NCBI GenBank assembly: GCA_965220415.1
Contig: OZ244829.1
Span: 4,216,001 to 4,280,000, forward strand
Length of the DNA: 64,000 nt
Origin: JAJDTR01 sp965220415
Lineage (GTDB): Bacteria; Poribacteria; WGA-4E; JAJDTR01
Direction: 5' to 3'
Under the pieces are notes generated by a model that had not been told where the DNA came from, did not search any database, and was given only the letters and a program-made list of their open reading frames with translations. The position numbers and the translations under genes are program-made. Below, piece by piece: positions 9,082 to 17,778 of this stretch (position 1 is the stretch's first letter; each line of letters opens with the position of its first letter).

Positions 9082-10218
9082 ATGCCAATTCGCAGGCGAA
9101 ATCCATCTAAAATGAAAATTCTACAATTCACATATTGCACCTTAATCTTTGCCACGTTAGCGCATCTGGTTTCAGCCCAGCAAGCCGAGGTCACTGTCCC
9201 TGCAACCGTGGATATCTTTCTCAAGCAACTGGCACGCGCCGAACATCAGGGAATGGAAAGCAGTTTTGTCGGATCGAATATAGGGGCGCATGCATTGAAC
9301 GGTAATCCTGCCGGACTCAGCCTCAGACACGACAGACGCTTTGCTCTTTACACCGCTCGATTTCCCCGAATTGTTGCCGTGGTGTCCCATTTAAATGATA
9401 CGGAGCGGTATGAAGACTACAGTGAATATGACCTCTACGCGTCGGGAGTTGAACTCCTGAATTATGCTGTACCGATAGGATCCTTCGGCATAATCGGTTT
9501 CGATTTTGCCCGTGGACACGACGGGCAGTTTAGTCGTGTAGACTATCTTGGGAAAGCAACCAACAACTTTCCTCAGAGTGACTGGGCGCTTGGTATTGGA
9601 TATAGCAGGAAACTTTTCGCCGGTTTGGCGTTTGGCGCAGACGCCAAATGGCTGCGCTCCAAGATTCAGTTGCCCGAGAACGAAGAACATGCCGGACACG
9701 GTTACGCTTACAATATCGGGCTAAGCCAAAAAATAGGCGAACATCTTCGAATTGGCGCCGTAGTCAGAAATCTCAGTAACGGGTTGTCCTTTTCGGACAA
9801 CTCCATTCCCGATCAAATCGAACAAGACGTTCTTGTCGGAGGCGTCTACCACGAACGATATAACGATCTGGATTTAAAGTTCAACCTTGATGTGAATCCT
9901 CCTTTCAAGAATGGTGTGCGAACAAGCTTTGGAGGAGAAATCTGGTACCACGGACGGATTGGTTGCAGAATAGGTTATTTGCGACACACGGAGCACAGAT
10001 GGCATCCGGTTCAGATCATTCGTACCGAAACACTTCAAATGGAAGAACGAATCTGGAAAGCCGAGGGACCGACATTTGGTATCGGTTTTAATCTAGGGCG
10101 GTTTCGCATAAGTGGGACATATACGCCTCAAGCAAAACCAACCGAAAGAGAAGGCGAGAGGATCCGTGTGGATCAGGGAGGAGTTGTCTACTATTTTTCG
10201 ATTGGACAGGGCACTTGA
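9082..10218 (+). CDS. PorV/UPF0164-like outer-membrane beta-barrel protein
   Basis: A 378-aa exported protein. After a signal peptide ending near VSAQQ comes the GNPAGLS motif typical of PorV/PorQ/UPF0164 and FadL-like barrels, then alternating amphipathic beta strands with many Tyr, Phe and Gly residues to the end, ending in YYFSIGQGT. PorV-type proteins shuttle or anchor surface cargo in type IX secretion and related systems, but no other such component is in the window, so the role is open. The ATG at 9082 gives a basic N-region; the ATG at 9112 is an equally possible start. Neither has a strong ribosome site. Confidence 0.75.
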   Translation: MPIRRRNPSKMKILQFTYCTLIFATLAHLVSAQQAEVTVPATVDIFLKQLARAEHQGMESSFVGSNIGAHALNGNPAGLSLRHDRRFALYTARFPRIVAVVSHLNDTERYEDYSEYDLYASGVELLNYAVPIGSFGIIGFDFARGHDGQFSRVDYLGKATNNFPQSDWALGIGYSRKLFAGLAFGADAKWLRSKIQLPENEEHAGHGYAYNIGLSQKIGEHLRIGAVVRNLSNGLSFSDNSIPDQIEQDVLVGGVYHERYNDLDLKFNLDVNPPFKNGVRTSFGGEIWYHGRIGCRIGYLRHTEHRWHPVQIIRTETLQMEERIWKAEGPTFGIGFNLGRFRISGTYTPQAKPTEREGERIRVDQGGVVYYFSIGQGT

Positions 10219-10314
10219 TAAAAAACGCGTCGGGCTCTGTGGGGGAAGACCGGAAAATCGAAAAAAGAGCGGTATCTGTGGCTGAGTAGCTTTCGAGAAC
10301 CTCCTTCATAATGT

Positions 10315-10929
10315 ATGTCCGATCAATACAAGACGGTTATTGACATTACTGAATCAAAACTCGAAGTCAAAAAATCTCGATTCATCGGTATGGCGACAGC
10401 GGTCAAGAGTCAGAACGCCATAAAGGATTTCCTGAACCTCGTTCAGCAAGAGTATCCAAATGCCTCACACTATTGCTATGCCTATAAGATTGAGACGGGG
10501 AGCGAGACGCGGGAATATGCGACCGACGCGGGTGAACCCACACACTCGGCAGGCCCACCGATTTTCTCTGCAATAAAAGCTGCCGAATTGTCAAATGTAA
10601 TCTGTGTAATCGTGCGTTATTACGGTGGGATTAATTTGGGGGTCGGAGGACTTATCCGCGCTTATGGAGGCTGCGCTCGGAGTTGTCTAGCTAATGCCAA
10701 GATTGAAACACGAATTCTATACCAGACAGTGCGACTGCGCGTATGTCACAATCAGATTGGACCAGTTCTAAACCTGTGTCGTCGGCTCAGGGGAGATGTC
10801 TTGAATGTTGAATATGATGAGAATGCTATTGTTTATCTACGGATCCGCCAACGGGAGCTGGACACCTTGAAAGCGAATCTTCAGCGAATGGCCGCACCAA
10901 TCGAAGTAAGCAATATTGCCACAACCTGA
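10315..10929 (+). CDS. yigZ: YigZ/IMPACT family (UPF0029) protein
   Basis: A 204-aa member of the YigZ/IMPACT family, whose bacterial members have an N-terminal domain with a ribosomal-protein-S5-like fold and a C-terminal ferredoxin-like domain. Recognisable segments are KKSRFIGMA, YPNASHYCYAY, GEPTHSAGPPI, VRYYGGINLGVGGLIRAYGG and a shorter C-terminal domain. Eukaryotic IMPACT binds GCN1; the bacterial role is unresolved, with translation-linked functions proposed. The ATG at 10315 lacks a clear Shine-Dalgarno sequence. The next gene starts 34 bases downstream on the same strand. Confidence 0.93.
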   Translation: MSDQYKTVIDITESKLEVKKSRFIGMATAVKSQNAIKDFLNLVQQEYPNASHYCYAYKIETGSETREYATDAGEPTHSAGPPIFSAIKAAELSNVICVIVRYYGGINLGVGGLIRAYGGCARSCLANAKIETRILYQTVRLRVCHNQIGPVLNLCRRLRGDVLNVEYDENAIVYLRIRQRELDTLKANLQRMAAPIEVSNIATT

Positions 10930-10963
10930 AATGTAGACATAAGTAGACTCTGGAGGCTAAACC

Positions 10964-11395
10964 TTGAACGAGGTCAAATATACCACTACGCATGAATGGA
11001 TTGAAGTCACAGATAATGAAGGAGTTGTTGGAATCACTGAACGTGTGCAACTCATCTACGGTGATATCATCTTCGTAGATTTACCACCCGTCAACGAGGA
11101 GTTTGAGCAAGACGATGTAATCGGTAGGGTCGAAGTTGCGGACGGGGATTCGTTCCCCATCCATGCGCCGATTACAGGGGAAATCAGAGCGATCAACGCT
11201 ATCCTTGAAGATGATCCGGACGTCATCAACCGTTCTCCGGAGGGCGATGGCTGGATTTGTAGAATGAGCGTTGAGAGTTCAAAAGAACTGGATGTGTTGA
11301 TGGATGCGAAAGAGTACGACATCTATGAAGAGGAAGAACCCGATGAAGATTTTCTGAGCGAGACAGACTTTTACGACAATGAGGAAGATTTTTGA
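10964..11395 (+). CDS. GcvH-like protein lacking the lipoyl lysine
   Basis: The product has the fold signature of the glycine cleavage H protein: HEWIEV at residues 10-15, GITERVQLIYGDIIFVDLP at 23-41, the lipoyl-hairpin region at 54-73 and a C-terminal WICRMSV segment. In true GcvH the hairpin reads VESVKA with the lipoylated lysine; here residues 54-71 read GRVEVADGDSFPIHAPIT with no lysine at all, so lipoylation at the usual site is impossible. A 25-residue very acidic tail (EEEEPDEDF...) extends beyond the normal end. It starts with TTG at 10964, seven bases after TGGAGG. No other glycine cleavage genes are nearby. It may be a moonlighting or scaffold H-like protein. Confidence 0.8.
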   Translation: MNEVKYTTTHEWIEVTDNEGVVGITERVQLIYGDIIFVDLPPVNEEFEQDDVIGRVEVADGDSFPIHAPITGEIRAINAILEDDPDVINRSPEGDGWICRMSVESSKELDVLMDAKEYDIYEEEEPDEDFLSETDFYDNEEDF

Positions 11396-11557
11396 GAACG
11401 ATTTCTTTTTCAATGAGTCGAAAGAGGTTTGAGCCCGTTTGACTATAGCAACGATCTACAACCATCAAATCATTTTTTCCCCTCCCTCTTTTCATTGCAT
11501 ATCCAATCCCAAACGAAGCGCAGACTGCTGTATAAACCGAATTCAAATGCCACTGCC

Positions 11558-12505
11558 CTATCCCGATCTCGGCTTGTATCGGGTTGAGGTGGTGAAAATT
11601 TTTCGTACCATCGTGTGTTTGCGCACTGGCACAACGTGCTCAATGCAATATCCTAAATCAACGAGTTCGCGGGTAAGGTCTCTGGTGTGAACTAAGGTTG
11701 CTTTGGGGGCAAGTTGGCGAATCCGCCCCAGTATTTCTCCGTCCGCTGTCGTGTCCTTGGCAAGACCTATTCCGTATGGGAAATCTGTGATCACGGCGTC
11801 ATATCGCCCGCTAATTCGGCGAGCATCCCCGAGGTGGACCTCCGCGCTCAAACCGTAATGCTTCAGATTCTTTCGTGTTGCCCCTACCATGCGCACGTTG
11901 ATGTCATAGCCGACCGCCTTCACTCCCATCTGCGCAGCTTCCAGTATAATCGTACCCGTGCCGCAACACGGATCAAGGAGGCGGTCACCGGGTGAGACCG
12001 TTAGGTTGACAATCGCTCTGGCAAGCCTAGTGGGCAAGGAACTTGATGTCACGTGTGGACGCTTGTTGTGAGAAATCCATCGTCCATCGGATTCCGAAAG
12101 TAACTTACCCAACCGCACTTTCTCCTCTGTTATAACGGTCAAGAATGTGACCCGCGGCGAGTCCAGATCGGGTATGCCGCCAATTTCCGCACCTACATTG
12201 TGTGCAATTTCAAGGCTGTTCGCTTTCAAATTGCGCGGCAATTTAACGACAGACACTCGAAAATCGTCGGCATACAGCCCCGCGACTCTAATTTGCGCAC
12301 AGATTTCCGAAATGCTTCCAGCTTCGAACAGAAGTTCCGCACAACACCTCACGTATGCGCCGCGGCTGACATCAACGCGTTTCGACGAAATAGCAAGTCC
12401 ATGTGCGTTTGGAGCCACTCCGGTCAGGGCGAGGCATTCCGATTTGGTTATCTCGGCGTCTAGGTCGGGAATAGCTGTCAAATAGAAATAGCGCTTGGCG
12501 GGCAT
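11558..12505 (-). CDS. Trm11/TrmG10-like RNA or DNA N-methyltransferase
   Basis: A 315-aa protein whose C-terminal half is a class I SAM methyltransferase: the SAM-binding motif LLDPCCGTGTIILEAA near residue 180, VGYDIN as the acidic loop, and the catalytic DFPYGIG, an (N/D)PPY-type motif for amino-group methylation. The order and the preceding SSLPTRLARAIVNL match the Trm11/TrmG10 tRNA guanine-N2 methyltransferase branch, best known from archaea and eukaryotes. The N-terminal ~150 residues are probably a divergent THUMP-like module. It is divergently oriented to mqnD; the ATG at 12505 is closely preceded by CCGGAGA. Confidence 0.78.
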   Translation of the reverse strand: MPAKRYFYLTAIPDLDAEITKSECLALTGVAPNAHGLAISSKRVDVSRGAYVRCCAELLFEAGSISEICAQIRVAGLYADDFRVSVVKLPRNLKANSLEIAHNVGAEIGGIPDLDSPRVTFLTVITEEKVRLGKLLSESDGRWISHNKRPHVTSSSLPTRLARAIVNLTVSPGDRLLDPCCGTGTIILEAAQMGVKAVGYDINVRMVGATRKNLKHYGLSAEVHLGDARRISGRYDAVITDFPYGIGLAKDTTADGEILGRIRQLAPKATLVHTRDLTRELVDLGYCIEHVVPVRKHTMVRKIFTTSTRYKPRSG

Positions 12506-12636
12506 TCTCCGGATTCCTGTTGATGATGCGAGAGTAAAGATGGTATCATCCTAAGGTTGGATTCAATGAGGCGGAATGTAAGAAGGCTGGCGGATCTGGT
12601 GCGAAGTACCGGCCAAGATAAGAACAGGAGTTTCAA

Positions 12637-13479
12637 ATGTCAGAAACGGAACAGATTCGAATCGGTCATAGCCCCGATTCCGATGACGCATTTATGTTTT
12701 ATGCTCTCGCCAAGGGGCTTATCCCGACGAATGGTATTGACGTGGTACATGTCATTGAGGACATTGAGAGCTTAAACCGCCGTGCGCTAAATGCGGAACT
12801 TGAGGTAACGGCGATTTCAGCCCATGCTTACGCTTATGTGGCAGACAACTATGCCCTCACCCCCTGCGGCGCGAGCATCGGGGACAAGTACGGTCCGCTG
12901 GTTGTTTCCAGGGAGCCCATGAGTCGCGAAGATCTTGCCGGAAAAAAGATAGCTATTCCCGGAAAACTCACAACCGCTTTCCTTACACTAAGTCTCTTCC
13001 AACCCGACTTTCAGCCGGAGACAGTGCGTTTCGATCAGATTCTAGCTTACGTTGAAGAGGGTAAAGCGGACGCCGGATTGATTATCCATGAAGGTCAGCT
13101 AACGTACGCACGTATGGGTCTGCACAAAGTGGCGGATCTTGGGGAATGGTGGCATGAAGAAACGGGATTGCCGCTCCCGCTTGGCGCAAACGCCATTCGG
13201 CGTAACCTCGGAGACGACAAGATTCGGCAAATTACGACCTTGCTCAAAGAGAGCATTCAGTATTCCCTCGATCATCGTAAAAAGGGACTTGAATACGCCA
13301 TGACGTACGCGCGCGACATGGAGGCTGATCTCGCCGACAAATTCGTGGGGATGTACGTTAACGAATATACCCTTGATTATGGTGAGTCAGGTAGAACCGG
13401 GGTTCGTGAGCTACTTCGCCGCGGGTATGAATCCGGAGTAATTCCTCATCCGGTAGAGGTTGAGTTCGTAGAAATCTGA
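12637..13479 (+). CDS. mqnD: 1,4-dihydroxy-6-naphthoate synthase (futalosine pathway)
   Basis: MqnD converts cyclic dehypoxanthine futalosine to 1,4-dihydroxy-6-naphthoate in the futalosine route to menaquinone. The start GHSPDSDDAFMFYALA is the family signature, followed by ALNAELEVTAISAHAYAYV, GPLVVS, KIAIPGKLTTA, DAGLIIHEGQ and LPLPLGANAIRR, typical of this periplasmic-binding-protein-like enzyme. At 280 aa the length is normal. The ATG at 12637 has CAGGAG six bases upstream. No other mqn gene is nearby. Confidence 0.95.
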   Translation: MSETEQIRIGHSPDSDDAFMFYALAKGLIPTNGIDVVHVIEDIESLNRRALNAELEVTAISAHAYAYVADNYALTPCGASIGDKYGPLVVSREPMSREDLAGKKIAIPGKLTTAFLTLSLFQPDFQPETVRFDQILAYVEEGKADAGLIIHEGQLTYARMGLHKVADLGEWWHEETGLPLPLGANAIRRNLGDDKIRQITTLLKESIQYSLDHRKKGLEYAMTYARDMEADLADKFVGMYVNEYTLDYGESGRTGVRELLRRGYESGVIPHPVEVEFVEI

Positions 13480-13494
13480 CGTGGAGAATCGTTC

Positions 13495-14193
13495 CTACGG
13501 TGCACTGCCTTGGTATTCCGTGGGATCAGAGATGCCCGCCTCTATGAATCCCTTCTTCCTCAAGAGACAGCTATCACAAGTTCCGCAAGCTCTACCCAAA
13601 TCATCCGGATCGTAACAACTAAGAGTCAACCCGTAATCAACCCCAAGTTCGGCTCCCCTCCTGATGATTTCCGCCTTGGTCATTAGGATGAGCGGTGTCT
13701 GAATCTCGAGTTGCGTTTTTCCCTCCACGCCCGCTTTCGTCGCGAGATCCGCCATGCGTTGATACGCCTGAATATATTCGGGCCTACAGTCCGGATAGCC
13801 GCTATAATCAAGCGCGTTGACGCCGATGAAGATTGTGTCCGCCTCCAGTGTCTCCGCCCAAGCAAGCGCAAAGGATAGAAAGATAGTGTTACGCGCCGGA
13901 ACGTACGTTACCGGTATGCCGGTCCCCATCTCCTCTTGCGAACGGTCTCGCGGCACCTCTATATCATCGGTTAACGCGGAACCGCCAAATGAGCGCAAAT
14001 CAATGTCAACGATGGTATGTTTCGCCACGCCCATGCTTGCCGCAATCTGTTTTGCTCTTTCAAATTCAAGTGCATGACGTTGGCCATATCGAAAACTCAT
14101 TGCGTACACTTCGTAGCCCTGAGATTTAGCGATTGCAAGTGTTGTCGTTGAATCAATGCCTCCGCTCAAGAGAACAATAGCCTTCTTTTCCAA
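13495..14193 (-). CDS. queC: 7-cyano-7-deazaguanine synthase QueC
   Basis: ATP-dependent conversion of 7-carboxy-7-deazaguanine to preQ0 on the route to queuosine. The PP-loop ATP site is LLSGGIDSTTTLA at residues 8-20; FRYGQRH follows near residue 35. The zinc site is formed by the cysteines of LSCYDPDDLGRACGTCDSCLLR near the C-terminus. At 232 aa it is full length. It starts with TTG at 14193, eight bases after AGGAGG. It converges with mqnD with 15 bases between the stops. No preQ1 riboswitch was recognisable upstream. Confidence 0.96.
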   Translation of the reverse strand: MEKKAIVLLSGGIDSTTTLAIAKSQGYEVYAMSFRYGQRHALEFERAKQIAASMGVAKHTIVDIDLRSFGGSALTDDIEVPRDRSQEEMGTGIPVTYVPARNTIFLSFALAWAETLEADTIFIGVNALDYSGYPDCRPEYIQAYQRMADLATKAGVEGKTQLEIQTPLILMTKAEIIRRGAELGVDYGLTLSCYDPDDLGRACGTCDSCLLRKKGFIEAGISDPTEYQGSAP

Positions 14194-14348
14194 ATTGAAA
14201 TCCTCCTAGGCTCATACCCACGATGCTCTGTCAATGACCTTATACCTACTATTAGTTTACGCACGGACAACCCTAATGTCAATCATTCAAATTCCGTATG
14301 CCGGGAATCGGGATGTTCGGACATCGGGAGAGATATCTATCGCCTTAG

Positions 14349-14575
14349 GATTTCTATAGGAACTCTATCGCCTTCGCTAACCACTCAGTCGATCGCTCGT
14401 TATTCACTCGCTTGAGGGATTTCTATGGGATTTCTATCGCGTTCCCTATTCGGTCACTTGATCTATCCGTTCAGTTGATCGCTCCTTATCTAGTCGCTTG
14501 AGGGATTTGCTATCGCAGGATTAGCTATCGCGTTCGCTATCCGCTCCCTTGATCTCCTTATTCAGTCGCTTGATT
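14349..14575 (+). repeat. Tandem array of the TCTATCGC/TTGATC repeat
   Basis: Three adjacent units (about 14349-14417, 14418-14503 and 14504-14575) each read GATTT(G)CTAT..., TCTATCGC or GCTATCGC, a CTATTCG-like stretch and end in CGCTTGA. Unit lengths vary (69, 86 and 72 bases) because half-units are duplicated. They fill the gap between queC and rnpB, ending about 48 bases before the RNA. This is the densest copy of the family in the window. Positions 14194-14348 show no gene. Confidence 0.85.
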
Positions 14576-14622
14576 CTTCTACAGGCTTTAATATTTTGCC
14601 TGCATATGTTATTATATCGGAA

Positions 14623-14996
14623 GCTTGAGTTGGGTAGATGATCGCGTTTCGAGAAATCGGGATGAGGAAAGTCCGGACTCCGTAGGGCGGGATGCTGGGT
14701 AACACCCAGGAGCGGCGACGCTATGGAAAGTGCAACAGAAAGCAGACTACAACGCACCGCGCGTTGTACAGGTGAAACGGTGCGGTAAAAGCGCACCAGT
14801 CCCGGTGGAGACATCGGGAGCTTGGCAAACCCCATCTGGAGCAAGGCTGAATAGGAGGACAGTGCAGGCGCGCCCGCCTCGTCCTCGGGTAAAGCCGCTT
14901 GAGGTCGGTGGCAACATCGATCCCAGATGAATGACCATCGCCCTGATGAGCGAAAGCGAGTCGGGGAACAGAATCCGGCTTATTCCCAACTCAAGC
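14623..14996 (+). ncRNA. rnpB: RNase P RNA, bacterial class A
   Basis: Catalytic RNA of RNase P. The ends pair perfectly: GCTTGAGTTGGG (14623-14634) with CCCAACTCAAGC (14985-14996), forming P1. The conserved core is present: GAGGAAAGTCCGGACTCC near 14655, GGTGAAACGGTGCGGTAA and GCGCACC in the specificity domain, AGATGAATGACC near 14926 and ACAGAATCCGGCTTATTC near 14969. In P4 the pair usually written G-C is A-U here (CCGGA with TCCGG), a compensatory change. A weak AT-rich -10 (TATTAT at 14610) is the best promoter candidate; the true 5' end may differ by a few bases. Confidence 0.95.
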
Positions 14997-15111
14997 GCCC
15001 TTCTATACTTTGCGTTGGAAATTATTGCGCTTTTTTTTCCAGTGATAATTGTTTCTAATAGGACTTACGGAGCACCAGCAGGTCGGGAATCGGAGTTGCC
15101 TCGTATAAGGG

Positions 15112-15206
15112 TCGCGACCTGGAGATCGCGGGATTTCTATCGCACTCATTATTCATTCGATTGATCCTACAGAAGACGCAATTTCTGACAGCGCGGAGTA
15201 TAGTTG
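15112..15206 (+). repeat. 95-bp dispersed repeat, copy 1
   Basis: Nearly identical over its whole length to 30783-30877: it begins TCGCGACCTGGAGAT, contains the TCTATCGCACTC/TTGATCCTAC block and ends in GACGCAATTTCTGACAG then GGAGTATAGTTG. It lies downstream of rnpB in a 271-base gap with no gene. Confidence 0.85.
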
Positions 15207-15236
15207 AAGTTGAACAGTCTCCACATCATGATGGTC

Positions 15237-15258
15237 GGGAATCGGAATTCCCTCCTAC
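15237..15258. repeat. Short hairpin repeat GGGAATCGGAATTCCC
   Basis: A six-base perfect stem (GGGAAT/ATTCCC) with loop CGGA, followed by TCCTAC. The identical 22 bases recur at 51285-51306, and a weaker relative is at 15083. It is next to the 3' end of the spermidine synthase gene but has no T-run, so it is not a classical terminator. Confidence 0.7.
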
Positions 15259-15267
15259 GAACGCGGT

Positions 15268-16920
15268 TCAATAGAACCGCCACTTCTCATCATCGTAATA
15301 GAAAATCAAAACGGGCTTGAGCAGTTTGTTGAGCCTGGTCTCGACTTCGGCGACATCCTTCCCAAACTTGAACATTGCACTTGCGAAATCGTCGGTGAGA
15401 AAGTTTGTATCGACCGTCAGACGAATGTCTGTGACATCACAAGGCGTTTTGGAAGCAAGATTGAACCCCCAATTCCCCATTGATGGCACCTCTACGTGGT
15501 ATGCGTAGGTATGCCACCCCGCCTCCTCTATCGACTGATGGATACACCAGAACGCGCGGCGCGCGAAGAACGGAGACGTGCTCTGTGTCACCATTGTGCC
15601 GCCGGGGATGAGTATGTCCCCCACCAAGTTATAGAACGCGACGCTGTAGAGTTTCGATAACCCCTCGTCGTTGGGATCGGGTAGATCGATGATGACCACA
15701 TCGAACATCTGATTAGCGCGTTCACGCTCAACGAATATGTAGGCGTCTTCATTGACTATCGTAACTTTCGGATGCGAGAGCGATCCGCCGTTCAGCGCGA
15801 CAATTGCATTATGGCTGCTGCATATTTCCGTAATTTCGGGATCAATATCCACCAGCACAATGCGTTGCACATCCGCGTATTTGAGCACCTCGCGCGTTGC
15901 CAAACCATCACCGCCGCCGAGGATTAACACGTTCTCGCGGTTTTTGGCGAGCGTCATTGCGGGGTGAACAAGCGCTTCGTGGTATCGAAACTCGTCGACC
16001 GAGCTGAACTGGAGTTGCATATCAATAAAAAGCCTGACATCTCCGCCCCGGTTAGTTACCTTTATCTGACGAGGATCGGCACTCGGCTGCTTTGACGAGA
16101 TTTCCGTCTGCGGATTGCGCTCCGTCACGACAATTTTCTGATATTTCGATTGTTTCGAAAAAAGAATACGATGATGATAGAGGTTGCTTTCCAGCCAAGC
16201 GCCGATGCTACCGCCGTATGCGGAGGCAACCGCGAGGCAACTGCCGGCCAACACGACGGTTACCACGACCCTGCCCCTCTTTTCAATATCAGTCCAGTAG
16301 TGAAGCAGCACCAGTCCGGCGACCAACACGTTGACAAATCCGATGATGAAGGCGGTCTGAATCAAGCCGGTGTACTTCAACAGGAGGAGTGGAAAGGCGA
16401 TAGAGCCGATTAACGCTCCAATATAATCAAAAGCAAGCACGTTCGCAAGCGTGACCCGTAAGGATTCGTATTGGGCGACAATCCGCGTCAGAATCGGGAT
16501 TTCCAAGCCCACAAGCGTCCCGATTGCCATAATTAGAGCGAACATCACCAAGAGATACCCTACCGTAGACTCAACGATGATATAGGCGTTGAAGAGAATA
16601 ATGGACGACACCCCGCCCAGTACGCCGATAATTATCTCAATCAGGATGAATCGGTTTACGAGATACCGATTTAAGAATTTTGACAGGAAAGAACCCAATC
16701 CCATTGAACTCATGAATAGCCCAATGGTGATCGAGAATTGGTAGACGCTGTTGCCAAGGAGGTACGACGATACGGCAGCGATAATGATTTCATAGATTAT
16801 CGCGCATATCGAAATGAGGGAAACGGCGATAAGTAGTACGAGGATGGCCCGCCTACTACTTGCATCGATAGTTTCGGCAGGTACTTCCGAGTTGTCGGGG
16901 TTGTCCGTCTGCGTGGTCAT
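15268..16920 (-). CDS. speE: Membrane-bound spermidine synthase-like aminopropyltransferase
   Basis: A 550-aa two-part protein. The N-terminal ~230 residues hold about seven transmembrane helices, with conserved YEIIIAAVSSYLLGNSVYQFS near residue 43. Residues about 285-520 are a spermidine-synthase-type Rossmann domain: VLILGGGDGLATREVLKY, VLVDIDPEI and VVIIDLPDPNDEGLSKLYS, with the catalytic Asp region intact. Such long forms transfer aminopropyl groups to putrescine or related amines at the membrane; the substrate is unproven. The ATG at 16920 has a weak ribosome site. It is 55 bases downstream of the 188-aa gene at 17542 and is probably in one operon with it. Confidence 0.88.
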   Translation of the reverse strand: MTTQTDNPDNSEVPAETIDASSRRAILVLLIAVSLISICAIIYEIIIAAVSSYLLGNSVYQFSITIGLFMSSMGLGSFLSKFLNRYLVNRFILIEIIIGVLGGVSSIILFNAYIIVESTVGYLLVMFALIMAIGTLVGLEIPILTRIVAQYESLRVTLANVLAFDYIGALIGSIAFPLLLLKYTGLIQTAFIIGFVNVLVAGLVLLHYWTDIEKRGRVVVTVVLAGSCLAVASAYGGSIGAWLESNLYHHRILFSKQSKYQKIVVTERNPQTEISSKQPSADPRQIKVTNRGGDVRLFIDMQLQFSSVDEFRYHEALVHPAMTLAKNRENVLILGGGDGLATREVLKYADVQRIVLVDIDPEITEICSSHNAIVALNGGSLSHPKVTIVNEDAYIFVERERANQMFDVVIIDLPDPNDEGLSKLYSVAFYNLVGDILIPGGTMVTQSTSPFFARRAFWCIHQSIEEAGWHTYAYHVEVPSMGNWGFNLASKTPCDVTDIRLTVDTNFLTDDFASAMFKFGKDVAEVETRLNKLLKPVLIFYYDDEKWRFY

Positions 16921-16975
16921 AAAAATCGGATATTAAATCTCTTTGGTTTCCGACAGATTGTTCCTATTTTCACTC

Positions 16976-17542
16976 CTATCGAATTCCGTCCTTTCCGGCG
17001 ACCTCTATCGTCGATCGCGTAACCACTACGGCAGGCGCCTCAACATACGAATGAAAGGTTTTTAACTCAAGCCCGGCGTCATCGGCTTTCAGCACATCAA
17101 TCACCGTAATTGGTGTTTCCGCCATATCTTCTCGGGTTGGGAAACAGTGGCGCATCCGAAACAGGATTCCCTGATTGGCAGGTGTCGGTTCATTAAGTAA
17201 GAAGTCTTTGTCCGGAACCTTCAACAGTTGCAGTTCTACGCGATAGTTGAATTCGTCGGCAACCTGAACATCGTAACAATGCTCCCCAAAAGCGTGAACA
17301 AGTTTAATCCTGCCGTCCCTAGGGAGTGCGCGAGAATCACCCGAGATGACCTCTGCCATGCCGCCCCGTTCCGTTTCTACGTTGAGGACATGACTGCTCC
17401 CGATAATCCAGAAATCCGCTCGGTATGAGACGTGCTCAATGGAGCGCTGTTCAAAGATGTGAAATAGATCTGGCTCTAAACTCCGTTCGTAGAGACCGAA
17501 ACGTAGATTCGCAATGTCCTGTCCGACATAGTCGCGCTGCAA
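16976..17542 (-). CDS. DUF2617-like protein upstream of speE
   Basis: A 188-aa soluble beta-rich protein without signal or membrane segment. It contains SYRADFWIIGSSHVLNVE at residues 39-56, a central Asp/Glu/His-rich part and a C-terminal HSYVEAPAVVVTRS. I tentatively relate it to the DUF2617 family because genes of that family lie beside membrane spermidine synthase genes in other bacteria; the assignment is from context and general look, not a search. It starts with TTG at 17542, with GGGAG about eight bases upstream. Confidence 0.6.
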   Translation of the reverse strand: MQRDYVGQDIANLRFGLYERSLEPDLFHIFEQRSIEHVSYRADFWIIGSSHVLNVETERGGMAEVISGDSRALPRDGRIKLVHAFGEHCYDVQVADEFNYRVELQLLKVPDKDFLLNEPTPANQGILFRMRHCFPTREDMAETPITVIDVLKADDAGLELKTFHSYVEAPAVVVTRSTIEVAGKDGIR

Positions 17543-17778
17543 TCGTATTCACTCCCAGTCGTACTGCCTTCAGCCCTTGGTTATTTGACGCGGGTTGTAT
17601 GAATCAACCGCCTTGCTTACCTGCTCGGAAGTCGGGATAGGTAGAATCGTTGACAAAATGTAGAAGTCGTCAATTTTTTCCCGAACAATTTCCGTACTCA
17701 CTTGCCAAATGAAACAGTTAGCAAGGAACATGTAAATCACTGTTGTTCAACTTTATCCATAAGGAAAGGAATTGAAAA

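Noticed and set aside
14194..14300. preQ1 riboswitch before queC
   Set aside because: No compact H-type pseudoknot or conserved preQ1 aptamer sequence could be recognised.
14349..14575. Possible CRISPR array
   Set aside because: Unit lengths differ and spacers are not unique; no cas gene is present.
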